In this document: positions 1 to 5,269 of the stretch, piece by piece
Layout: each line of letters begins with the position of its first letter
Numbering within the stretch: the stretch's first letter is position 1
Assembly: GCA_003153855.1 (NCBI GenBank)
Contig: PMBM01000017.1
Location: forward strand, 1 to 5,269
Source: Propionibacteriaceae bacterium
GTDB lineage: Bacteria; Actinomycetota; Actinomycetes; Propionibacteriales; Propionibacteriaceae
Reading direction: 5' to 3'
DNA length: 5,269 nucleotides
The notes under the pieces: model-generated
The model's database searches: none
The model's input: the letters and a program-made list of their open reading frames with translations, nothing else
What the model was told of the DNA's origin: nothing
Translations under genes and position numbers: made by a program

Positions 1-1887
1 ATCCCGCTGCTGGCGAACGACCACGCGGGGGATCCCGTGGTGCCGCTCATCCCCGGCTCCGTCCAGCTCAGGAACCCGACCTCCGGGCTCTGGGCGACGA
101 CCGTCACGGTGGCGGGAGTGGGCACGTACGTGGTCCAGCCCGACGGGTCGGTGACCTTCACGCCGGCCGCCGGGTACACCGGCAGTGCGGCGGCCCTGCC
201 CTACCACCTCGCCGACAGCAACGGAACCGTCACCTCCTCGACCGTCTCGGTCGTCGTGGGCGCACCGCCGGTGGCTGCACCCGACACGAGAACCACGCTC
301 CAGAACCAGCCGGTCACCCTCGCCACCCTGGCGAACGACCAGCCCGGTACAGGCGCAACCCTCACTCCGTCCTCGGTCCAGCTGATCGACCCGGGCTCGG
401 GCCTTGGCCAGCCTGTGATCATGGTGCCGAACCAGGGGACGTACGCGGTCGACTCGGCCACGGGCTCGATCACCTGCACGCCTGTGCCGTGGTTCACCGG
501 CGTGGCGTCGACGATCACCTACCAGGTCACCGACAGCGACGGGAACGTCGCGTCGTCGTGGATCTCGGTCCGCGTGACGGCCGTCGTGCCCGCTGTCGTC
601 GCTGACTCCGTCAGCACCCCGTTCCATACCCCCGTCACGATCCCCGTGCTCGCCAACGACCGACCCGGTGACGCCACCGCGCCCCTCGACGCCGCATCGG
701 TGGTGCTGGAGGACCCGGCACTCGGGTCGTGGACGAAGACGGTGACCCTGGCCGGCCAGGGCACCTTCGCCGTACAGCCCGACGGGCAGGTCGTGTTCAC
801 ACCGGCAGGCGGCGCCTACCAGGGAACCGTCGACCCCGTCATGTACCGCGTGACCGACGCCAACGGCACCTCCCGGGTCGCGGCGATCGACGTCGTCATC
901 GGGAACGCACCCATCGCGGCACCGGACAGTGCGACCACACTTCAGGGTCATCCCGTCACGCTGCCGCTGCTGGCCAACGACCACCCCGGTACGGGTGGCA
1001 CGCTGAGCGCGGCGACCACGCAGCTGCTCGATCCGGCAGACGGCACGTACGGGCCCAGCGTCACGATCGCCGACGAGGGCACCTGGACGGTCGATCCCGC
1101 CACGGGGTCGGCGACGTTCACGCCGTTGCCCGCGTATGTCGGCCACACGACACCGATCGCCTACGAGGTCACCGACAGCTTCGGCAACACGGCCACCTCG
1201 ACCGCGAGAGTCACCGTCGCCGAGGTCGTGCCTACGGCGTCCGGTGACACAGCCACCACACCGTTCCGTACCCCCGTCACGGTCGCCGTCCTCGCCAACG
1301 ACAGCGCCGGCCGTGCCGACACGCCGCTCGATCCCACGACGGTCCGGCTCAAGGATCCTGTGACGGCGGACTGGGTGACCGCGGTCACGGCGACAAGCGT
1401 CGGCACGTGGACCGTGAAGCCCGACGGTTCCGTCCTGTTCACTCCTGTCCCCACGTTCCAGGGCGTCACGGCACCGGTGACCTACGAGGTCGCGGACATC
1501 AACGGCACGTACGGTCAGTCGACCGTCGTCGTGACCGTCGCCGCGCCGTACGGGGCGATGGCCGCCGCGGACAGTGCCACCGGCTCGGGGACGGGTCCGG
1601 TCACGCTCAGTCCGCTGGCGAACGACACGCCGAGCAGGGGTGCCACCTGGGCCCCGAGCACCGTCTGCCTCGTCCCGGACTCCGCGAGCACGATCGCCGG
1701 GACCGCCTTGGGAGACTGCCCCAAGACCGCGATGGCTGCCGGTGTGGGTACGTGGGTGGTCAACGCTGACGGGACCATCACGTTCACGCCGGCCGCCGGC
1801 TTCGCGGGCACCGCGTCCATCGGCTATCTCGTGACGGACACCAACGGAGTGCAGGTCGCCAACACCGTGCTGGTCACGGTGACCACG
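1..1887 (+). repeat. Six tandem CshA-like repeat units coded in DNA of about 321 bp each
   Basis: Units, set by the conserved Asn-Asp codons (AACGAC at 16, 334, 655, 976, 1297 and 1621), are 1-270 (partial), 271-591, 592-912, 913-1233, 1234-1557 and 1558-1887. Spacing between anchors is 318, 321, 321, 321 and 324 bp. Units alternate in type. Units 3 and 5 share TPF-x-TPVT and a PLD loop after LAND, with unit 1 close to them. Units 2 and 4 share TTLQ, GTG-x-TL and an ATGS turn. Units 2 and 4 align without gaps over 107 residues, with about 56 identities by hand count. Unit 6 is the most divergent: it carries a longer insert with Cys556 and Cys573 (residues numbered from base 1), which could form a disulphide. 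Divergence between units argues for old duplications, not a recent slippage-prone array. Confidence 0.88.
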
Positions 1888-2001
1888 CTGCCGAGCACAG
1901 GTGGTCCGGATCTGTACGTCGGTGCTCTGGGCCTGCTGCTCATCCTCACCGGCGGCGCGGTGCTGCTCGTCGCTCGTCGACGCAGGGATCGCCTGGCCTA
2001 G
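1..2001 (+). CDS. LPXTG-anchored surface protein with CshA-like repeats (5' end outside window)
   Basis: The reading frame is open from base 1 to the TAG at 1999-2001 (666 residues visible). It has no start inside the window, because base 1 already lies in a repeat (IPLLANDHAGD matches LPLLANDHPGT further on). Six tandem units of about 107 residues each contain PVT-x(4)-LAND near the start, then GT(Y/F/W)xV, an (A/D)G-S-(V/I)-xFTP motif and Y-x-(V/L)-(T/A)D-x-x-G near the end. This pattern resembles the CshA-type fibril repeats of streptococcal and actinobacterial adhesins. The C-terminus is a complete sortase signal: LPSTG (residues 630-634), a hydrophobic helix (about 640-658) and RRRRDR. 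The protein is therefore predicted to be exported and covalently linked to peptidoglycan, holding a stalk or adhesive fibre away from the cell. The signal peptide and any N-terminal ligand-binding domain would lie upstream. No sortase gene is visible nearby. The anchoring is firm; an adhesive role is inferred from the family. Confidence 0.9.
   Translation: MPLLANDHAGDPVVPLIPGSVQLRNPTSGLWATTVTVAGVGTYVVQPDGSVTFTPAAGYTGSAAALPYHLADSNGTVTSSTVSVVVGAPPVAAPDTRTTLQNQPVTLATLANDQPGTGATLTPSSVQLIDPGSGLGQPVIMVPNQGTYAVDSATGSITCTPVPWFTGVASTITYQVTDSDGNVASSWISVRVTAVVPAVVADSVSTPFHTPVTIPVLANDRPGDATAPLDAASVVLEDPALGSWTKTVTLAGQGTFAVQPDGQVVFTPAGGAYQGTVDPVMYRVTDANGTSRVAAIDVVIGNAPIAAPDSATTLQGHPVTLPLLANDHPGTGGTLSAATTQLLDPADGTYGPSVTIADEGTWTVDPATGSATFTPLPAYVGHTTPIAYEVTDSFGNTATSTARVTVAEVVPTASGDTATTPFRTPVTVAVLANDSAGRADTPLDPTTVRLKDPVTADWVTAVTATSVGTWTVKPDGSVLFTPVPTFQGVTAPVTYEVADINGTYGQSTVVVTVAAPYGAMAAADSATGSGTGPVTLSPLANDTPSRGATWAPSTVCLVPDSASTIAGTALGDCPKTAMAAGVGTWVVNADGTITFTPAAGFAGTASIGYLVTDTNGVQVANTVLVTVTTLPSTGGPDLYVGALGLLLILTGGAVLLVARRRRDRLA
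1888..1998 (+). other. C-terminal cell-wall sorting signal (LPSTG, membrane helix, basic tail)
   Basis: The last 37 residues of the surface protein hold all three parts of a sortase substrate in the right order. LPSTG is coded at 1888-1902, an uninterrupted Leu/Val/Gly/Ala-rich stretch follows from about 1915 to 1974, and the tail is RRRRDRLA. In this family sortase cuts between Thr and Gly and joins Thr to the cell-wall peptide. This also shows that the gene's 3' end is intact. Confidence 0.93.
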
Positions 2002-2003
2002 TG

Positions 2004-2027
2004 GCCTCGGGGCGCTCTCACCCAGGC
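2004..2027 (+). terminator. Possible hairpin terminator after the surface-protein gene
   Basis: Just after the TAG, GCCT (2004-2007) and GGG (2009-2011) can pair with CCC (2021-2023) and AGGC (2024-2027). This gives a 7-bp GC stem with one bulged C and a 9-base loop. An alternative fold pairs GTGGCC (2001-2006) with GGCCAC (2029-2034). There is no T-run after it, which is common for actinobacterial hairpins but weakens the call. It sits in the only gap between the two plus-strand genes, where a stop of transcription would be expected. Confidence 0.3.
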
Positions 2028-2048
2028 GGGCCACCCGAGTGGGTCCAC

Positions 2049-2054
2049 TAGGGT
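2049..2054 (+). promoter_or_regulatory. Possible -10 box (TAGGGT) for the HAD gene, leaderless-type
   Basis: TAGGGT fits the actinobacterial -10 pattern TAnnnT and ends 6 bases before the GTG start at 2061. That spacing would put transcription initiation at or next to the start codon, giving a leaderless mRNA. No convincing -35 box lies upstream. The same bases (AGGG) could instead act as a weak ribosome binding site. Confidence 0.35.
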
Positions 2055-2060
2055 GCGCTG

Positions 2061-2708
2061 GTGCTCACACGCGTGGTCTGGGACTGGAACGGCACGCTCT
2101 TCGACGACCTCCACACGTGCGTCGACGTCGCCAACCAGCTGCTCGGGGAGTTCGACCTGCCCCTCCTGAGCGGTGTCGCGGAATACCACGCGAAGTTCCG
2201 GTTCCCGATCGTCGACTACTACGCGGACCTCGGCTTCGACACGACTCCGACGGGGAACTTCTCCCGTGCTGCCCAGCGCTACATGGAGCTGTACGGCGCC
2301 GCGTCGGTCCGGTGCGGTCTGCACGAGGGAGCGACGGACGCCCTGATGGCCCTCCACGAGGCTGGCGTACGACAGGTCGTGATCTCGGCGTCGCAACAGG
2401 ACAACCTGCGCGCGCAGCTCGCCCCGTTCGGCCTGGAGGCGTACCTCGACGGCGTCCACGGCATCGAGGACATCTACGCGGCCTCGAAGGAAGGCCTGGC
2501 CCGTCGCTGGCTCGCGGACGAGAACCTCTCGGGCGCCGAGGTGCTCTTCGTCGGGGACTCGGAGCACGACTTCGAGATCGCGGAGGCCGTGGGCGCGCGT
2601 TGCGTCCTGTTCAGCGGAGGCCACCACGCACGCGTGCACCTGGAGTCGCTCGGCGCTCCCGTGATCGACGACCTGCGGGACGTCCCGGCGGTCGTCTCAC
2701 TCCTCTGA
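2061..2708 (+). CDS. HAD-superfamily hydrolase, phosphoglycolate phosphatase-like
   Basis: This 215-residue protein has the HAD fold motifs in order. Motif I is WDWNGT with nucleophile Asp8. A helical cap region follows at about residues 18-85. Motif II is VVIS with Ser109, motif III is Lys143 in ASKEG, and motif IV is GDSEHD with Asp166 and Asp170 for Mg2+ binding. HAD enzymes of this size usually remove phosphate from small cytoplasmic metabolites through an aspartyl-phosphate intermediate; the substrate here cannot be named. The second motif I acid (usually Asp, position 10) is Asn, so the usual general acid is missing, although a DWNGT form does occur in some HAD groups. No signal peptide or membrane segment is seen. 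The GTG start is chosen because the HAD motif lies right after it, as is usual. The gene follows the surface-protein gene by 59 bp and converges with the AhpD-like gene. Confidence 0.85.
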   Translation: MLTRVVWDWNGTLFDDLHTCVDVANQLLGEFDLPLLSGVAEYHAKFRFPIVDYYADLGFDTTPTGNFSRAAQRYMELYGAASVRCGLHEGATDALMALHEAGVRQVVISASQQDNLRAQLAPFGLEAYLDGVHGIEDIYAASKEGLARRWLADENLSGAEVLFVGDSEHDFEIAEAVGARCVLFSGGHHARVHLESLGAPVIDDLRDVPAVVSLL

Positions 2709-2714
2709 CCGCCC

Positions 2715-3287
2715 TCATGCGTGTCCGGCGATCTCGCACGTGTCGGAGAAGCCTGCCGGGGAGACTCCCAGCCCACGGATCAGCCGCGCCCATGCGTTGA
2801 CCTGAGCGGAGGTCGTCGCCAGGACGACGACCTCCCGGGGCGTGAACAGAGCGGTGACCTCGTCGAGGACCGCGTCCGGCTGCATCGGCGTGGCTGACAG
2901 TGCGGCCGCGTAGCGCGTGGCGAGCCGCTCGAGCTCGCTGACCGACGCGGGCCAGTCCGGCAACGCTCCGCCGGCGAGCCGCGCAACAGCCCGTACCTCG
3001 TCGTCGGTGAGCCGGTTGCGCTCCTTGCCCATCCCGTTGAGGTCGATGCAGAACGGGCAGCCCACCGCGAACGAGGCGACGAGCCGTACGAGCTGGAGCA
3101 CACGCTTGCTCAGGCGCCCGTCATGGTGGGCGACGAGTGCCTCCATGACGCCGAAGCCGAGCGCTGCCTTGGGGTACCACGTGAGGAGCCGGGCGGGCTC
3201 GAGAGTCTTCCCGACGGTACGTTCCGAGATCGCCACGCCGGCGCGTACGAGCAGGTTGGGGTGGCGCGGGACGGGAATGGCGGCCAT
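2715..3287 (-). CDS. AhpD-like / carboxymuconolactone decarboxylase-family protein
   Basis: The 190-residue, mostly helical protein has the family signature around GCPFCIDLN, with Cys77 and Cys80 forming a CxxC pair. AhpD members use such a pair as a thiol-disulphide centre to help peroxiredoxins; other members of the family act on lactones or are uncharacterised. Two residues of the classical AhpD proton relay appear changed: the His four residues after the second Cys is Asn84, and the Glu twelve residues before the first Cys is Gln65 (ungapped comparison from memory). Activity as a true AhpD is therefore doubtful. The second half resembles the repeated helical part of CMD-like proteins. The ATG start is supported by a good ribosome binding site. 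It lies 13 bp after rarA on the same strand and so is probably cotranscribed. No AhpC gene is visible. The family call is good; the function is open. Confidence 0.83.
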   Translation of the reverse strand: MAAIPVPRHPNLLVRAGVAISERTVGKTLEPARLLTWYPKAALGFGVMEALVAHHDGRLSKRVLQLVRLVASFAVGCPFCIDLNGMGKERNRLTDDEVRAVARLAGGALPDWPASVSELERLATRYAAALSATPMQPDAVLDEVTALFTPREVVVLATTSAQVNAWARLIRGLGVSPAGFSDTCEIAGHA

Positions 3288-3291
3288 GGGC

Positions 3292-3297
3292 TTCTCC
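3292..3297 (-). promoter_or_regulatory. Ribosome binding site (GGAGAA) of the AhpD-like gene
   Basis: On the minus strand GGAGAA precedes the ATG at 3287, with 6 bases between GGAG and the start. It lies wholly in the 13-bp gap after the rarA stop codon. This fixes the start of the AhpD-like gene and fits translation from an rarA-led transcript. Confidence 0.75.
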
Positions 3298-3300
3298 GGT

Positions 3301-4680
3301 CTAGTCGAGGTGGCGGCCGAGGAGGTCCTCGATCACGTCCAGCCGCTCGGCGATCTGTGTCTCGTTGCCGTGGTCGGTGGGCCGGTAGTAGCGGGCGTCC
3401 ACCAGCTCGTCCGGGAGGTACTGCTGAGCGGCCACGCCGTGGGGCGCGTCGTGCGCGTACACGTAGGTCGTTCCGTGGCCCAGCTTGGCCGCGCCCGGGT
3501 AGTGGGCGTCACGAAGGTGGGGCGGTACCAGCCCGATCTTGCCGGCACGGAGGTCGGCGAGCGCGCCGTCGATGGCCATCACCACGGCGTTGGACTTGGG
3601 CGCAGTCGCGGCGGCGATGGTCGCGTGCGCGAGGTTGATCCGCGCCTCTGGCATGCCAATGAGCTGTACGGCCTGGGCCGCGGCCACGCACGTCTGCAGC
3701 ACCGACGGGGCGGCCATGCCGATGTCCTCGCTCGCCAGCACGATGAGGCGGCGCGCGATGAACCGCGGATCCTCGCCGGCCTCGATCATGCGCGCGAGGT
3801 AGTGCACGGCCGCCTGCACGTCGGATCCCCTCACGCTCTTGATGAACGCGCTGATGACGTCGTAGTGCTGGTCGCCGTCCGCGTCGTAGCGGACCGTGGC
3901 TCGGTCGACGGCCTTGTCGACCTCGGCGATCGTGATCTCCGTGGTGGCGACTGCCGTCGCTCCGGCCGCTGCCTCCTCGAGATAGGTGAGGACGCGACGT
4001 GCGTCACCTCCCGCCAGACGCAGGATCTGTGCACGGGCCTCGTCCGCGATCGTGTACAGACCGTCGCCGGGAGTACGGAGTCCTCGCTCGTCGGACAGGG
4101 CGCGGTCGATGAGAGTAGACAGGTCGTCCGGGGTGAGCGACTCGAGCGTGAGGAGCAACGATCGCGACAGCAGCGGGGCGATCACAGAAAAGCTGGGGTT
4201 CTCCGTGGTCGCGGCGATGAGCGTGATGAGTCGGTTCTCGACGGCGGGCAGGAGCACGTCCTGCTGTGCCTTGTTGAACCGGTGGACCTCGTCGACGAAG
4301 AGCACGGTCGAACGTCCGCGGGCGAGCTCCTTCTTGGCGAGCTCGAGCTCGGTCCGTACGTCCTTGACCCCGGCTGTCACCGCGCTCAGCTCGACGAACC
4401 GTGAGCCGCTGGTCCTCGACACGACGGCCGCGATCGTGGTCTTGCCCACGCCGGGAGGCCCCCAGAGGAACACCGACATCGGCTGGCCCGCCGCCAGGCG
4501 CCGCAGGGGCGAGCCCGCACCCAGGAGGTGCTGCTGCCCGACGATCTCCTCGAGGGTGGTCGGCCGCAGCCGTACAGCCAGCGGCGAGCTCGAGTGGGCG
4601 CCTCCCAGCGACCCGCCGTGCCCGTTCGCGGGCGCCGCGGTGAACTCGCCGAAAAGGTCCTCGGTCACACGCCTGAGCAT
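3301..4680 (-). CDS. rarA: RarA/MgsA AAA+ ATPase, replication-associated recombination protein A
   Basis: RarA (MgsA; WRNIP1/Mgs1 in eukaryotes) is a cytoplasmic tetrameric AAA+ ATPase acting at stalled or SSB-coated replication forks. The 459 residues carry the full set: a conserved EDLFGE start, [13 protein letters not shown] before the ATPase core, Walker [10 protein letters not shown] (74-82), Walker [10 protein letters not shown] (127-135), sensor 1 around AATTENPSF (156-164), arginine finger Arg173 in LLSRS, and sensor 2 GGDARR (224-229). The RarA-specific C-terminal part follows, with [15 protein letters not shown] (273-287), [17 protein letters not shown] (296-312), ASEDIG (316-321) and PKSNAV (361-366). 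Length is typical and no key residue is missing. The ATG at 4680 gives the longest form, but a GTG at 4668 (residue 5) is an equally good or better start, because a TATGCT -10-like box overlaps the ATG. It leads a probable two-gene unit with the AhpD-like gene and diverges from mshB. Confidence 0.96.
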   Translation of the reverse strand: MLRRVTEDLFGEFTAAPANGHGGSLGGAHSSSPLAVRLRPTTLEEIVGQQHLLGAGSPLRRLAAGQPMSVFLWGPPGVGKTTIAAVVSRTSGSRFVELSAVTAGVKDVRTELELAKKELARGRSTVLFVDEVHRFNKAQQDVLLPAVENRLITLIAATTENPSFSVIAPLLSRSLLLTLESLTPDDLSTLIDRALSDERGLRTPGDGLYTIADEARAQILRLAGGDARRVLTYLEEAAAGATAVATTEITIAEVDKAVDRATVRYDADGDQHYDVISAFIKSVRGSDVQAAVHYLARMIEAGEDPRFIARRLIVLASEDIGMAAPSVLQTCVAAAQAVQLIGMPEARINLAHATIAAATAPKSNAVVMAIDGALADLRAGKIGLVPPHLRDAHYPGAAKLGHGTTYVYAHDAPHGVAAQQYLPDELVDARYYRPTDHGNETQIAERLDVIEDLLGRHLD

Positions 4681-4681
4681 A
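4676..4681 (-). promoter_or_regulatory. Possible -10 box (TATGCT) for leaderless rarA transcription
   Basis: Read on the minus strand, TATGCT matches TAnnnT and is followed by 7 bases and then GTG at 4668-4666, the codon for residue 5 of the longest frame. The spacing is that of a leaderless actinobacterial start. The ATG at 4680 has no visible ribosome binding site (upstream sequence CATCGCCCT), and the protein from the GTG would begin (V/M)TEDLFGE, close to the family's usual N-terminus. No strong -35 box is seen. Confidence 0.4.
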
Positions 4682-4713
4682 GGGCGATGTACCGTGACCG
4701 AACCGGCCTACGA

Positions 4714-4742
4714 TTCCAAGGTGAGAACAACTTGTTTATCCT
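4714..4742 (+). promoter_or_regulatory. Possible mshB promoter (TTCCAA - 17 bp - TATCCT)
   Basis: TATCCT (4737-4742) is a fair -10 box. With TTCCAA (4714-4719) as a poor -35, the spacer is 17 bp. Transcription would start near 4749, leaving a leader of about 18 bases before the GTG at 4767. The segment 4711-4748 is markedly richer in A and T than anything else in the window, as expected of a promoter in a high-G+C genome. It lies between the divergent rarA and mshB starts. Confidence 0.4.
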
Positions 4743-4766
4743 TCAACGACGTGGTGACCTTGCCTC

Positions 4767-5269
4767 GTGACTGATCATCGACGGCTGCTCCTTGTCCACG
4801 CTCATCCCGACGACGAGTCGAGCTCGACGGGCGCCACCATCGCCCGATACTGCGCCGAAGGTGCACGGGTCACGCTCGTCACCTGCACGCTCGGCGAGGA
4901 GGGCGAGATCGTCCCGGCCGACCTCGGCCACCTGAGCCCAGGCTCGGGGCTCGCCACGCATCGCCTGGACGAGCTGCACGCCGCCGCGGAGGCCCTGGGG
5001 CTCACCGACTACGTGCGGCTCGGCGGTGACGGCCGCTACCACGACTCCGGGATGGCCCACGCGGAGGACGGCACCGCAACGGCCCGCGACGAGACCACCG
5101 ACAGCGCTTTCTGGAACGCCGACCTGCTCGAGGCCTCGCTCCACCTCGTGTCCATCATCCGTGACCGACGCCCGCAGGTGGTGGTCTCGTACGACACGTT
5201 CGGCATGTACGGGCATCCCGACCACGTCATGGCCCACCGCGTCATGACGTACGCGTGCGTGCTGAGCGG
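4767..5269 (+). CDS. mshB: N-acetyl-glucosaminyl-inositol deacetylase MshB (3' end outside window)
   Basis: MshB removes the acetyl group from GlcNAc-inositol to give GlcN-inositol, the substrate for MshC, in the cytoplasmic mycothiol pathway. The first 167 residues are visible and the frame is still open at the window edge. The PIG-L/LmbE zinc site is present: HAHPDDE gives His13, Asp15 (base) and Asp16, with the same numbering as the Mycobacterium tuberculosis enzyme. YGHPDHV gives Tyr148, His150 and the third zinc ligand His153. CTLGEEGE (40-47), [12 protein letters not shown] (85-96) and RPQVVVSYD (135-143) match MshB better than its paralogue Mca, which has a different segment here and PHPDH instead of GHPDH. 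GTG at 4767 is the only start possible, since an in-frame TGA sits at 4755-4757. The ribosome site is weak (GTGGTGA, 4751-4757). The residues before the second motif (TFGM, 144-147) differ from the usual NGG-type loop. Confidence 0.92.
   Translation, partial: MTDHRRLLLVHAHPDDESSSTGATIARYCAEGARVTLVTCTLGEEGEIVPADLGHLSPGSGLATHRLDELHAAAEALGLTDYVRLGGDGRYHDSGMAHAEDGTATARDETTDSAFWNADLLEASLHLVSIIRDRRPQVVVSYDTFGMYGHPDHVMAHRVMTYACVLS

Noticed and set aside
1..1887. Tandem array considered as a CRISPR or satellite-type DNA repeat
   Set aside because: Units are about 321 bp, in frame, diverged at the DNA level and conserved as protein motifs, so they are protein domains and not a DNA repeat element.
1998..2639. 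Minus-strand open frame of 213 codons opposite the HAD gene
   Set aside because: The HAD motifs on the plus strand are unambiguous, and the antisense product shows no motif.
1901..2800. Plus-strand open frame of 299 codons across the end of the surface-protein gene and the HAD gene
   Set aside because: It runs out of frame through the sorting signal and the HAD gene; its Arg/Pro/Gly-rich product is typical of a shadow frame.
2917..4404. Plus-strand open frame of 495 codons opposite the AhpD-like gene and rarA
   Set aside because: It is antisense to two genes with clear family motifs, has no recognisable domain and is rich in Arg/Gly/Val as expected for a shadow frame in high-G+C DNA.
4743..5237. 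Minus-strand open frame of 164 codons opposite mshB
   Set aside because: The plus strand encodes the MshB zinc site and signature segments in the right order, so this is a shadow.
4767..5269. Mycothiol S-conjugate amidase (Mca) as an alternative name for the last gene
   Set aside because: CTLGEEGE, the [11 protein letters not shown] segment and GHPDH fit MshB; Mca differs at each of these places.
1..5269. Search for a novel defence, toxin-antitoxin, phage or mobile system
   Set aside because: All coding space is taken by five recognisable genes with gaps under 100 bp; no integrase, transposase, terminal repeats or unexplained gene cluster is visible.

Overview
The window is high-G+C DNA with GTG starts, tight gene spacing and an mshB-type gene for mycothiol synthesis. 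Mycothiol is confined to Actinomycetota, so the source is an actinobacterium. An LPXTG surface protein also fits that phylum. I cannot place the genus from sequence alone.

Layout, left to right. (1) 1-2001 (+) is the 3' part of a long gene for a cell-wall-anchored surface protein. Six CshA-like beta-rich repeats of about 107 residues are visible, followed by an LPSTG sortase signal, one membrane helix and an Arg-rich tail. The gene begins before the window. (2) 2061-2708 (+) encodes a small HAD-family phosphatase-like hydrolase of unknown substrate. (3) 2715-3287 (-) encodes an AhpD-like / carboxymuconolactone decarboxylase-family protein with a CxxC pair; it meets the HAD gene tail to tail across 6 bp. 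(4) 3301-4680 (-) encodes the AAA+ ATPase RarA (MgsA); it lies 13 bp upstream of the AhpD-like gene on the same strand, so the two probably form one transcript. (5) From 4767 (+), off the right edge, comes the start of mshB, divergent from rarA across a short and unusually AT-rich intergenic region that likely holds both promoters.

Functionally, the minus-strand pair joins replication-fork rescue (RarA) to a possible thiol/redox protein, and the divergent neighbour makes the main actinobacterial thiol. A shared oxidative or replication stress theme is possible, but this is only inference from proximity. The surface protein looks like an independent unit.

I see no tRNA or rRNA gene, CRISPR array, insertion sequence, phage gene or recognisable defence cassette. 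I did not find an undescribed multi-gene system. The items most worth a second look are the two-domain super-period of the adhesin repeats, altered active-site residues in the HAD and AhpD-like proteins, and probable leaderless starts.
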